Shown: one piece after another, positions 9,373 through 18,735 of the stretch
Layout of the letters: each line of letters opens with the position of its first letter
How positions within the stretch are numbered: the first letter of the stretch is position 1
DNA from: Acanthamoeba castellanii str. Neff
Taxonomy: Eukaryota; Discosea; Longamoebia; Acanthamoebidae
Length of the DNA: 51,912 nucleotides
Reading direction: 5' to 3'
Assembly: GCF_000313135.1 (NCBI RefSeq)
Contig: NW_004457406.1
Location: 87,464 to 139,375, forward strand
The notes under the pieces: model-generated
Database searches by the model: none
Seen by the model: only the letters and a program-made list of their open reading frames with translations
What the model was told of the DNA's origin: nothing
Position numbers and translations under genes: made by a program

Positions 9373-11503
9373 ATGGGACAGACGACAGCTGCCGGGCAGT
9401 GGTGGGCGAGCTTGGACGAGAACGTGCGGGCGTGTGTGCTACTCCACCTGCCCCCTCGCGACGTGATACATGTGTGCCTTACCCCCCCCCAAACCTGTCT
9501 TTTTTCCCCTTCCTCTTCAACCAACGGTGCTGTGGTCCTGGCGCCGCCAGGTGGCGCTTACCTGCAAGCGGATGGCGCGAGAGGCCGAGAGCGACGTGAT
9601 CTGGGCCGCGCTCTACCTGCGCCACTTCGGCACCGACTTCTGGGGCGAAGACGCCGGCCCGCACCCCTACGATGTGCGTTCCTTCTTCCTCACCACCGCA
9701 CGACACGACACGACCAACGACACGCACACGACACGCACACGACACGCACGGCCAATGATACGGCACGCACAGAGAGTGCCGGAGCCGGAGCCCAACGAGT
9801 GGCTGCAGCAGCCGGCCGTGGGCCTGTTCGAGGCCTTCCACCACCAGCTGGGAGGCGGCGGCGGCATGCGGGGTCGGCTCCTGGCCTTTGTGCAGCAGCA
9901 GGGTCAGGGCGGCTGGAAGAGCGCCTACAAGCGGTATATGCCCCGTACGCACCGCAGGAATGCATGGAATTCGAATTATGCTGACGTAAGTGCAGAATGC
10001 ATGTGATGGTGACCGAGTGGCGAGGGCTCTGCGTTGCGGCGTACCTTGTGGCCGGCCACACCTCGTTCGCGCGTCTGTCGGCCATCGCCGACATCCTCAA
10101 AGCCAATCTCTGTACGCACTGTGTGGCCGTGAGCGTGCTTCGTGGTTTGTTTGAGGCTGACATTGCCACATCTTTTTTTGGGGTCGCGCTGAGCCCTGTG
10201 GCAGTCGGGGTCAAGTCCGGGATCAGTCCGCGCATCGACGTCATCAGCCCCACAGGTGAACCGTGTTCCACCAAACGCGCACGCACGTGACGTCACGCAC
10301 ACACACGCACAGCGCACGCACGCACGCACGCAGCGTTCCACCAAACGCGAACGCACGCCACGCGCACGCACAGCACACACGCGCACGCACGCAGTAAGGA
10401 GGGCCAGGCTGATTCGGCGTCGTGGGATCCGCTAACATCGCAGGTGAGTGCCGACTGATCAAGGTCGATGTTCCCGTTACGTCGATCAGGCGCCAGGGCG
10501 CCGTCAACTTTTGCGTCCTACGCCGCCCCAGGTTCAACTGTTGAATGCGTCTTTCCTATGTCGCGCGTGTCGTGTCGTGCGTGTCGTGCGTGGTGGTGCT
10601 GATGCTCGGTGCCCCCTCCCCCCGGTAGGAATTGGTGGGGCCAGCAAGACGACATGTTTCGGGGGCTCACGCTCACGAAGGAGCACTACATCCACTACCA
10701 CCTGCTGCTGGTGTACGTCATCGACTGCGAGATGATGGACGACCCGGACTACCAGGAACAGGTATACATCTTCGAAGCACGACACCGCACGCACTCACCG
10801 CACGACCGCACACAACGACACACGCGCGACACGCGCGCGACAGGTGTTCAGGGAGTTCCACGGGCTGTTGGGCGAGGGCAAGGGCCAGTACGAGCAGGGC
10901 CTGTGCGTCAACCTGCACCTGGTCAACCCGACCTCCGTCACCAACATCACCAGCATTCGCGAGCGTCTCAAGGTTCGTTGATCGATTCCAACCACGCCGC
11001 CTCCTTCACGTCGCTCTTATCACATTGTGTGTGTGTGTGTGTGTGCGTGCGTGTGCGTGCGTGCGTGTGTGTGTGTGGTGCTGTTCAGCTTCCGCTGTTC
11101 ATTAGCCCTGACCACCACTGCCCGTACTATGCCGGCCCGGTGATCATCGTTGTGACGGCCTTCACCATGGCCGACGACGAGACCGACGGTCTCACACTTC
11201 CTTCCTTCACTTTCCCTGTGCAAACTGTTAAGATCTGGCATTGACGCACGACACGACGCTCACACGACGCTCACACGACGCTCACACGACACTCACACGA
11301 CACGACACGACACGACACTCACACGACACGCAGAGGAGAGGGACACGAGGGAGGAGCACGTGGTGGCTGCCTTCAATTGGCTCCAGAGGCAGCCGTCGGC
11401 CAGGCCGTACTGGCACCTCCCGAGCCATCTGCCCAGCGCGTGGACGTGCGCACTCTCCGACGAGCGCTACGTCAGGGCCAACCCCACCCGGGGCTTCTAC
11501 TGA
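9373..11503 (+). CDS. F-box protein with degenerate small-GTPase-like C-terminal half
   Basis: Ten exons (9373-9471, 9551-9673, 9773-9933, 9996-10111, 10205-10255, 10444-10531, 10629-10761, 10844-10972, 11089-11188, 11334-11503) sum to exactly 390 codons, 389 residues. Residues about 12-55 form an F-box (LDENVRACVLLHLPPRDVIH, then VALTCKRMAREAESDVIWAALY), which would bind Skp1 in an SCF-type ubiquitin ligase. From residue about 137 on, the order of elements recalls a Ras/Arf GTPase: a strand and loop ending AGHTS where a P-loop would have GKS/T, a WGQQDD motif where DxxGQ sits, a strand LLLVYVIDCEM, and VNPTS where NKxD would sit. The key P-loop Lys and NKxD Lys/Asp are missing, so GTP binding is doubtful. 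The F-box call is fairly safe; the GTPase relation is an inference. Confidence 0.75.
11023..11079. repeat. GT/GC tract in an intron of the F-box/GTPase-like gene
   Basis: GT repeats with interspersed GC units fill most of the intron between exons 8 and 9. Confidence 0.9.
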
Positions 11504-11623
11504 CCCCGCACAAACCCACAAACATTCGTAACACAACATGTTTGCTGTGCAACGCTTGACATTTTGCATATTTGTCAAACAATATGGAAATCCATATATT
11601 AGAGAGATTATTATTTGTTTCAT

Positions 11624-13473
11624 TTATTTTGCCTCTGGTCGGGCCCAGTCGTTGTGAAGTTTCTCGATGCAGATGGTGATGGCCAGGTGGAGCAGCACAT
11701 CGTGGCCCGCCTGTACCTCCAACCCGACATTCCCTGTCGTTGTTGTTGTTGTTTGCCACAATCAGCACCATTCATGATTTGCGCTCGTGTCGTGTCGTGC
11801 GTCGTTTGCATACCCACGCCTCTAATTCGGGTGCGCCCTCTCGTGAATTTCGATGCCACCACACCGTCGGCATGCAACGTGGCCTCGTTACCGAACGAGG
11901 CTCCCTTGTACTCAATCACTGCGATGCCCAAGGTGAGCAATCACCTTTGTGTGCGTGTGTGTGCGTGCGTGCGTGTCGTAGGTCGTGTGCGTGTCGTGGT
12001 ACCTGCGCCATCGGCGAGCACAATCTCGTGGCCGAACACACCGAGTAACCCCGCGGACCCCTGCACTCGCGTTGTTTCAGTCATTGGACAATTATCATCA
12101 TCATTCGTGTTGGTGGACGGTAAGGTTTGGGGTCGGCCGTACTCGGGTGACGGAGGCGATCTTGACCAGGGCCTTCTCCGATCGATCCTCGGCGGGGTTC
12201 ACCACGTGGTAGATCTCGTAGCGGTTCTGGTTGGACGGAATCTTCTCCAGCGACATCAGCTGCTCTCCCTTCATGTTGAAGATGCCATACTCGCTCCCGC
12301 CAAAGTTGACGATAGACCGGTCCATCCGCGGCGCCTCGAACCACGGCTCTTCACCGGGACCTGCAATATAATATATATATATTATGTATATATAGATGAG
12401 TCATGATACTAGAAATGTTGTAATATCTATATATACTGTATATATATCTCTATGTACCGAAAATGGTCATGTCCCCGAGGGCCTGCTCCCTCTCCTGGAT
12501 GGTGAAGGCCACGGGGCGGTCGTAGGTGAGTGGCACGTGCGCCCGCATCGCCACCCCGTCCAGCTCGATCACCGGCGCCCCCGTCACGAACGTCTGCGCC
12601 CAGTGCCAGTCGGCCTTGGCCTGGCGCAGCGTGGCCTCCCTGGCCCGTCGCACCTCCTCGTCCCGTGCTCGCCTCTGTTAAGTTGGGCCAACCAAATGGG
12701 GCAGTGACGTCAGCGTGACCGCCACGTCATTGGGGGGGGGCGTGGGAGTCGTGGGTACCTCGCCCAGTAGCTGCCCGGCGGCTGATCGCATCGCGGTCAC
12801 CGCAGGGTGGTCCATGGTGAAGAGCTTGTGGAAGTGTGGCAGCACCAGCACCGCCGGCTCCTGAACCAGCGCGTTGAGATACCTGCAGCAACCAGCATTA
12901 AAAAAAACGAGAATGATGTTAATCTTGATGTTGACGTTGATGTTGATGGTGGTGATGGTGATACGAATGACAGAAGAATAGAAGGGTGACAGATCAAAAG
13001 GATGGGTGGTTGTCACACCCAACGAGCTTCAGTCGTCGCGCCTCGGTGTGGGGTGGCTTGGCGTAGTTTTTGAAGTGGTTGGCGGAGGGGAAGGCGGGCA
13101 GGGTGGTTGACGAGCCCTTGCCCAGAGCCTTCTGCAGTTCCTCGTGGATCACCTTGAGCGAGCTGTACCGCCGGCGGGACACATGCACCACCTCGCCATC
13201 TATGAAGAAGTGAATTTCAAACACCTGCACCATACACCACATGCAACAGATATGTTGATGTCAGAAAACATAAAGCAAAACACATCCATATGCACGTACA
13301 ATGTAGGGTTTGCCGTTGGAGAGCTCTGTGAAGACCTGAGTCTTGGGTATACTCACACTCACCCCAGGCTTGTGCTGGGACGCTGCTTGCTTGGTGGCTG
13401 ATGGTTTGGTCTCTTCCTTCATCGCTGGAGGCCACTCAAGGGGGTAGAGTGGTGGTGCCTCTTCGCCCCGCAT
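11624..13473 (-). CDS. PX-domain protein with LURP-one-like C-terminal domain
   Basis: The start is the ATG at 13473; the stop is TAA at 11624-11626. After a short N-terminal leader, exons at about 13310 and 13015-13225 give a PX domain, which in this family binds phosphatidylinositol 3-phosphate on endosomes. Visible are the strand VFEIHFFIDG, the RRRYSSLKVIHEEL motif with its basic/aromatic lipid contact, a proline-containing loop, and the following helices YLNALVQEPAVLVLPHFHKLF. A helical linker (RRAREATLRQAKADWHWAQTF) leads to a beta-rich tail with YGIFNMKGEQLMSLEK, FGHEIVLADGA, VIEYKGASFG and a final hydrophobic helix VLLHLAITICIEKL. That order resembles LURP-one/Tubby-C-like folds. The PX call is strong; the tail is an inference. 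One internal acceptor near 12070 is ambiguous (GAG or CAG). The start lies 5 bp from the duplicated segment beside the gap. Confidence 0.8.
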
Positions 13474-13477
13474 TTAT

Positions 13478-13875
13478 TGTGAGTCCTCCAGTACCTGGAA
13501 AAGAGCTGCACCTGTTTGATTGGCTCGGCAGTTAAAGCGCCGACCAATACCAAAATACCAAAATACGTCGACAATTGGGAACTTGGCTTGGGAAAATAAA
13601 AAGAATCTGTATATTGTCGACACTATGCAAAACATGCGCTGAGGCCTGCCCTATGCGGGCCTCTACACAAGACAACATAGTCAACCCCTCCCCCTTCACT
13701 AGCCCCACCGAGCGCAGGCCTAGGCCTTGCGACCGAAGGATCGATGACGAGAGGCAGCCACGAACCGCGCCAGGGCCGCCACCTGCTTGCTCTTCACCCG
13801 CGCCTCCTCCTGGCCGTTCAGCTCGCGCCGGGCTCGCCCCAGCTCGTGCCATGCCAGGTGCTGCTCGTTGTGGTG
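13478..13875. repeat. left copy of gap-flanking duplication
   Basis: This segment matches 14039-14439 base for base as far as I can follow it, except that one CTG unit is missing near 13858-13865. It stops exactly at the run of N. It contains the upstream region of the PX gene and the C-terminal part of the small gene modelled at 14281-14523. The pattern fits two overlapping contig ends that were scaffolded side by side rather than a real tandem duplication. Confidence 0.9.
13720..13875 (-). pseudogene. truncated duplicate of the 80-aa gene, cut by the gap
   Basis: The frame ending at 13720-13722 encodes the same C-terminal half as the gene at 14281-14523, from the histidine-rich segment to ...RSFGRKA. 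The 5' part is lost in the N run. One Gln codon is missing relative to the complete copy. It is most likely the same gene shown twice by the assembly, or the other allele, and not a separate locus. Confidence 0.6.
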
Positions 13876-14038
13876 NNNNNNNNNNNNNNNNNNNNNNNNN
13901 NNNNNNNNNNNNNNNNNNNNNNNNNNNNNNNNNNNNNNNNNNNNNNNNNNNNNNNNNNNNNNNNNNNNNNNNNNNNNNNNNNNNNNNNNNNNNNNNNNNN
14001 NNNNNNNNNNNNNNNNNNNNNNNNNNNNNNNNNNNNNN
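13876..14038. other. assembly gap (163 N)
   Basis: A run of N, flanked on both sides by the same sequence. The true gap may have no length at all, because the two flanks overlap in content. Confidence 1.
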
Positions 14039-14439
14039 TGTGAGTCCTCCAGTACCTGGAAAAGAGCTGCACCTGTTTGATTGGCTCGGCAGTTAAAGCG
14101 CCGACCAATACCAAAATACCAAAATACGTCGACAATTGGGAACTTGGCTTGGGAAAATAAAAAGAATCTGTATATTGTCGACACTATGCAAAACATGCGC
14201 TGAGGCCTGCCCTATGCGGGCCTCTACACAAGACAACATAGTCAACCCCTCCCCCTTCACTAGCCCCACCGAGCGCAGGCCTAGGCCTTGCGACCGAAGG
14301 ATCGATGACGAGAGGCAGCCACGAACCGCGCCAGGGCCGCCACCTGCTTGCTCTTCACCCGCGCCTCCTCCTGGCCGTTCAGCTCGCGCCGGGCTCGCCC
14401 CAGCTCGTGCCATGCCAGGTGCTGCTGCTCGTTGTGGTG
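14039..14439. repeat. right copy of gap-flanking duplication
   Basis: Repeats 13478-13875, offset by 561 bp, with one extra CTG unit. The sequence continues past 14439 into unique DNA that completes the small gene, so this is the copy to trust for the gene structure. Confidence 0.9.
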
Positions 14440-14523
14440 CTGCTGCTGCTCCTCCGCCTGGCTCTCCCACTTGCTCAGGAGGTTGGTGGTCTTGTAGTTG
14501 TTCATCTCCGTAGCGGCGTTCAT
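14281..14523 (-). CDS. 80-aa hypothetical protein, small paralogous family member A
   Basis: A single-exon frame from ATG at 14523 to TAG at 14281 encodes 80 residues: a polar helix-prone N-terminus, a Gln/His run (QQQHHNEQQ), then AWHELGRARREL, then ARVKSKQVAALARF near the C-terminus and a basic tail. No signal peptide or membrane helix is seen. It shares WHE, EEARVK, QVAAL and RF-AA with the gene at 15040-15258, which points to common descent. Upstream lies an A/C-rich leader with tandem CAAA units. The function is unknown. The shared motifs make it a real gene rather than a chance frame. Confidence 0.7.
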   Translation of the reverse strand: MNAATEMNNYKTTNLLSKWESQAEEQQQHHNEQQHLAWHELGRARRELNGQEEARVKSKQVAALARFVAASRHRSFGRKA

Positions 14524-15039
14524 CTTCTTCTTCTTGTCTTGGCTGTGTAGCGTGTAGTGGTAGTAGTTTGTCAGGTGTTGTTGTTTGCTGTTTGTTTGTT
14601 TGTTTGTTTGAATGTTGTGCTCGATGCTCCTCCTTGTATAAAAACCACTGGGACATACGGCACCGGGTTGATGTGCGTCTCCAGGATTCGCTGGCCCGCT
14701 GGCTGCTCCATCGCTCTCCTCCTGGTCCACCCCATTCAAAAAACGCAGCTGCGGTCGGTCGCCGCGTCTCCCGCGCCTCAAGGAAAGGAAATCAAACCTG
14801 ACCCTGTGGGTACCCGGTTCTCAAGGGTCCGGTAACCGCCATGACCTGCATGTACGCAGTAACTCCAACCCCTCGCGCCTACATTCTACCCAATCAGGTT
14901 TTGGTTCATTTAATAGAATATTGATAAAAAAAATCACTTTATGCATGTGTTGGTGGCCAGCCAGCTCTCTGCCTGACGTTTACGCTGTGACAGCGTTGTC
15001 GAGTGTTCCTGGTTGTTTGTGGTGGTGGTGGTGGGCTGC
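14524..15039. promoter_or_regulatory. spacer between the two small paralogues
   Basis: About 515 bp with no exon that I can support. Next to the gene at 14281-14523 it holds a CAAA-type tandem (minus strand, about 14587-14612) in the probable 5' leader. About 110 bp upstream of the ATG is a TTTTTATAC stretch that could act as a TATA-like element. The rest is unassigned. Confidence 0.4.
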
Positions 15040-15258
15040 TTAGGCCTCACGTTCGGCTGGTCGGCGCAGGCGAGAGGTGGCGGCCCGGAAGCGCACGAGG
15101 GCAGCGACCTGTTGGCGCTTTACCCGGGCGCCCTCCTCCCGGCCCAAGCGCTCGCCGTTCCGCTGCTCGTGCCAGGGCCGTTCGTGCTTGCTCGCCTCGG
15201 CCTGCCACCAGTCCAGCGCCGCCGTCGCGTTGTGTTGCCCCGTGGTCGTGCCGGTCAT
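15040..15258 (-). CDS. 72-aa hypothetical protein, small paralogous family member B
   Basis: A single-exon frame from ATG at 15258 to TAA at 15040 encodes 72 residues. The N-terminus is Thr/Gly-rich, followed by DWWQAEASKHERPWHEQ and then GARVKRQQVAALVRF and a basic end. WHE, GARVK/EARVK, QVAAL and RF-AA align without gaps in the C-terminal half with the 80-aa protein about 0.5 kb downstream on the same strand. The N-terminal halves have diverged. A local duplication is inferred. No known domain is recognised; a short cytosolic or nuclear helical protein is the most that can be said. Confidence 0.7.
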   Translation of the reverse strand: MTGTTTGQHNATAALDWWQAEASKHERPWHEQRNGERLGREEGARVKRQQVAALVRFRAATSRLRRPAEREA

Positions 15259-15485
15259 GCTGTTGTGCGTTGTTGAGCGTGCAGTCTTGTACGCTGTGTG
15301 TTGTGCGTTTGAAAGACGAGCTCAACATGTTGTACAACCGCCTCCCGCGACGGAGTTCAAAGCGAGAATCGCTGCCGTATTCCCGTGGGAGTGCCTGTTT
15401 AAAATGTAGGACCCAACCAGGTTGCATCTGGACCTCCGCCGAGAACAGATAATGCAACGAGCTTGGGCACCACCTCCATAAATTA

Positions 15486-16351
15486 TTATTTTTCTACTAA
15501 GACCGGTTGTGAGGCGAGGGCCGCCTTGGCCTGGCATTTGTCGATGGCCGTCATCCAGTCCATGATCTGCTCCTCCTCGCTCGTTTGTGTGCCGCCACCG
15601 CCACATGTGGGGAACAGGTAGAACACCTTGCCCTCGTTCTGCTTGTCCACCACCACTATGCACGTACGGTCTGTGGCGTGATGAGATGCGTTCGGGCTGT
15701 GGTGTGCCGCTTGTCGTGGTGTCTGTGTGCGGTGTGTGCGGTGTGTGCGGTGTGCATGTACCGCCGTAGTGCGAGTCAGTGTAGCGCTTAGTGACAGAGA
15801 CACGGGCACCGGCTAGTTCGATCCTTCCAAGAGGTGCGTCGTGCTGTGTACTGTGGTTGTGAGTAGAACGATATACTACAATGTAATCTAATTGTAATGT
15901 AATGTAATGTAATCTAATATAATTTCATATTATATAAACTACTTGCAACGGACCTCACAAGACTCGTGGTAGGTGAGGACAGTGCCGCGTAGCGTGAACC
16001 ATCGCCTCTTCCAAGACTTCCACAGGTGCCCTACGCGTGGCCCAGCGAGAACCAGGCCAGGGGTGTCAATAGAAAGGCGCAACATGTTTGAAGGGGGGGG
16101 ATGAGGCCAGTCGCACCTTCCTTGACGAGGTAGCCGGCCTTGGTGACCCGCTTGGTGTAGCCAAAGGGGCCGGAGCTCTGGGATACCGACGAGGACGAGG
16201 ACGAGGACGAGCTCGTAGAGGAAGCGGTGGTGGTTGTGGTGGTTGTTGTCGAGGAACTCTCTGTCCTGGCGCTGCACACTGCCTCCACCACGCCGGAGAG
16301 CACCACTTCTAGAACGACCTCAAGAATTGCTCCAGCCACCTCCTCCGCCAT
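15486..16351 (-). CDS. PH-domain protein
   Basis: The start is the ATG at 16351 and the stop is at 15486. The N-terminus (AEEVAGAILEVVLEVV) is a short amphipathic helix followed by a Ser/Thr run. The pleckstrin-homology domain begins at KAGYLVKEG, continues after an intron with KSWKRRWFTLRGTVLTYHES, then RIELAGARVSVTK, RTCIVVVDKQNEGKVFYLFP and the C-terminal helix IMDWMTAIDKCQAKAA. The invariant Trp of the last helix is present (DWM). The K-x-W-K-R-R-W basic patch in strand 2 is where phosphoinositides bind in many PH domains. The protein is little more than a PH module, so it may act as a membrane-recruited adaptor or lipid sensor. It lies just downstream of PTEN, on the same strand. Confidence 0.85.
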
Positions 16352-16534
16352 ACCTGTGTGTTGTTCATATTTATCTTTTTATTTATATTTCTCTGGGCGG
16401 AAAAAGGAAGAGCAGAACGCCCTTCCTTATTCGCTGAATTGATCAAATAAATGGTTATTCTTGACTATTCTTAAATTTATTATTTATTTGTTAATTTAAT
16501 TTAATATTGACCACACAAATACAGAGGGGGGTAA

Positions 16535-18428
16535 CTAGTCGGCCTTGTCGAGCACGCAGCGGAGGAGGAAGTCCTCGGGGAAGCGCGGGTCCTTGAGCAC
16601 GCCGTGCTTGGGGCTGTCGAGCTGCTTCACCGGCAGATCCAACATCTCCTCGCCCTGGTGGAAATTTGTGTGGAACGCAAACCTGTGTGGCGTGTGCGGT
16701 GTGCGGTGTGTGCGGTGTGCGTGGTGAGTGTGTGTGGTGTGTACGTGCGCGCGCGCGTGTGTGTGGTGTGTGAGTGGTTGGTGGACGAGGAGGCGGGGTT
16801 CGCTTGAAGAAGGCGCGTGATAAGTACCGGAGGACCATGACGGGCTTGCTGGTGAGGAGGTAGGACTGCTGGTGGTACAGCCGGACCAGGACGTCGCCCG
16901 CCACGACGGCGCCCACCTCGAGCACGATCTTGGAGCCGTGCAGGGCCGTGTAGGTCTTGTCCGGCGTGCTCTTGAACGCCGGCTTCGCCGCGTCGGCCGC
17001 GTCGATGATCTCCACCACCGGCGTGAACTGCGCAGGTGGATCAATAATGAGAATTGAAGAATAAATAGTAAATAAACAGAAGGATTACAGGATCGTGTAA
17101 CAATAGTACTAGAGATAATAAACAACAAGAAATTAATTAAATAAAAAATAAATAATACTAAAATATAATGCTACCTGTTTGCCCAGGGTGTCGAGTAGCG
17201 GAATGGGGCTCATGATGAGCCTCACGATCCTGGAAAGAGGTGAGCGAACAACACAAAAGCCAAACTTGATGGTAAAGAGGCCGTACTTGAGCTTCTTGGC
17301 CGGGAAGGCGTCGATCTCCTTCTTGAGCACCTTGTCGAAATAACCCACATATCTATGCACCACACGCACACGCACACGCACGACACGCACACGCGCAAGA
17401 GTATTAGGCTCGTGCGGTTGGAGGGGGGGTTGAGGGGGGAGGGTAGGAACCGCTTCTGGGAGGGGACCGAGACGCCGCCGAGGCCGCCGCCCTTGGTCGA
17501 GCGCTTGGAGGCGAAGTAGGTGATACCCTCCTCCACGCTCTGGCAGATGCCCCGGTGCCGCAGCAGCGCCGCCACCACCGTGCCCGTTCGCCCGCGACCC
17601 GCCTGTCCACCCCATCACCGTCAGCCGCACGACACACGCGCACCGCACACACCGCACACACGGCGTGAGACACGCGCCTTGCAGTGGATGGCGACGACGT
17701 TGGCGGGGTCCTGGTCGAGCCAGGCGGACATGATCTCGACGATGGTGATGAGTATCTCGAGGGTGGGCGAGTGGTGGTCGGGCCACCCGATGTCGACCAC
17801 CTGGTGGTTGAGCTTGGCCCGGTCGTAGTGCTTGCCCGACACGTTGTAGATGCGGTAGTGGCCCGCGTGGTACTTCTCAAAGAACTCCTTCACCTCATCT
17901 ACACACACACACACACACACAACACACACACACACACACAACACACACACACAACACACAACACACAACACACAACACACACACAACACATACACAACAC
18001 GAGGTGAGCGGTGCGGTGCGGTGCGCTGTGGTGCGCTGTGGGTGTGAGGGTACTGATGTCATTGCGGTAGGCGGCTTCGATGCGCTTCTCGGCCGGGTAG
18101 CCCAGAGCGATGATGTTGTCCGTGATGTCTACACAACGCCAACGGTTAGGTTAGTCGGGACTGTGCACACACCACACCGCACGACACGCGCACACCGCAC
18201 GCACACGCACACGCACACGCACGCACACACACGCATAGAGAAAGGGCGGGTACAGGAGAGGTCGAGATCGAAGCCGTCCTGCACGAAGCGGACCTTTTCC
18301 TGGGAGACCAGCGTGCGGACGGTGTTGAGAGTAGACGTCTTCATGTCGTTCAAATAGGCAGCGGCGCCCGCCGCGGCGGTCGGCTGCTGTGGCTCGAGCG
18401 GCTCCTCAAACGGATCCGATTCCATCAT
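16535..18428 (-). CDS. PTEN: PTEN-type phosphoinositide 3-phosphatase
   Basis: Eight exons (18254-18428, 18054-18128, 17678-17898, 17451-17602, 17266-17352, 17175-17229, 16828-17027, 16535-16682) sum to 371 codons, 370 residues. The N-terminus has the lipid-binding/phosphatase entry motif QDGFDLDLSYITDNIIALG and AYRNDI. The catalytic signature is HCKAGRGRTG with the nucleophilic Cys, and the preceding loop IGWPDHH carries the acid. IPSQ-like VPSQKRYVGYF follows. The C2 membrane domain runs to the end (HGSKIVLEVGAVVAGDVLVRLYH, FAFHTNFHQGEEM). The long regulatory tail and PDZ ligand of animal PTEN are absent. The second Lys of the human signature is Arg here, a mild change. It should dephosphorylate PI(3,4,5)P3 at the inner plasma membrane and shape motility and phagocytosis. 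One intron uses a GC donor inside the signature motif. Confidence 0.96.
17603..17677 (-). other. GC-AG intron inside the PTEN catalytic motif
   Basis: On the minus strand the exon ends ...CACTGCAAG and the intron begins GCGCGT and ends GGACAG. Only this cut gives HCK|AGRGRTG and keeps the whole 371-codon frame. Using the nearby GTGTCT instead would break the motif and the frame. Confidence 0.85.
17899..18001. repeat. CA microsatellite in a PTEN intron
   Basis: About 100 bp of CA repeats with scattered AACA units. On the coding (minus) strand it is a GT/TG tract between PTEN exons 2 and 3. Confidence 0.9.
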
Positions 18429-18735
18429 GACCTCTCTGGATGGTCAATCAATCAAAACAATCAAAATTAATAAATTGCACTTCCTGCTCAATTAAATGAA
18501 TTAAATATGAGTAATCAATCAAACGTTCGTTTTCCAGCTTTGGAGGACGCACGAACAAAGCTTGAAAGATTGTGGGAAGGCCGTACCTTTTGGTTGTGGA
18601 TGACCGAACGACGAGAACGACAAAATGAAATGACGAAGATGGAAAATAAGAAAACAAGAAAAGAAAATTGGATTCTTTCTATTTATCTTTCTCTTTGATC
18701 GATCAGGCAACGGCCACATGGATCGATGATGATGG
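18429..18735. promoter_or_regulatory. PTEN upstream region
   Basis: About 307 AT-richer bases between the PTEN start and the stop of the long HEAT-type gene on the same strand. It must hold the PTEN promoter. A GATCGATCA and a GATCGATGATG palindromic word lie at about 18696-18731. No confident TATA box and no exon are seen. Confidence 0.4.

Noticed and set aside
13478..14439. True tandem duplication of the small gene
   Set aside because: One copy ends exactly at the N run and the other begins right after it. The only difference is one CTG unit. Overlapping contig ends explain this better.
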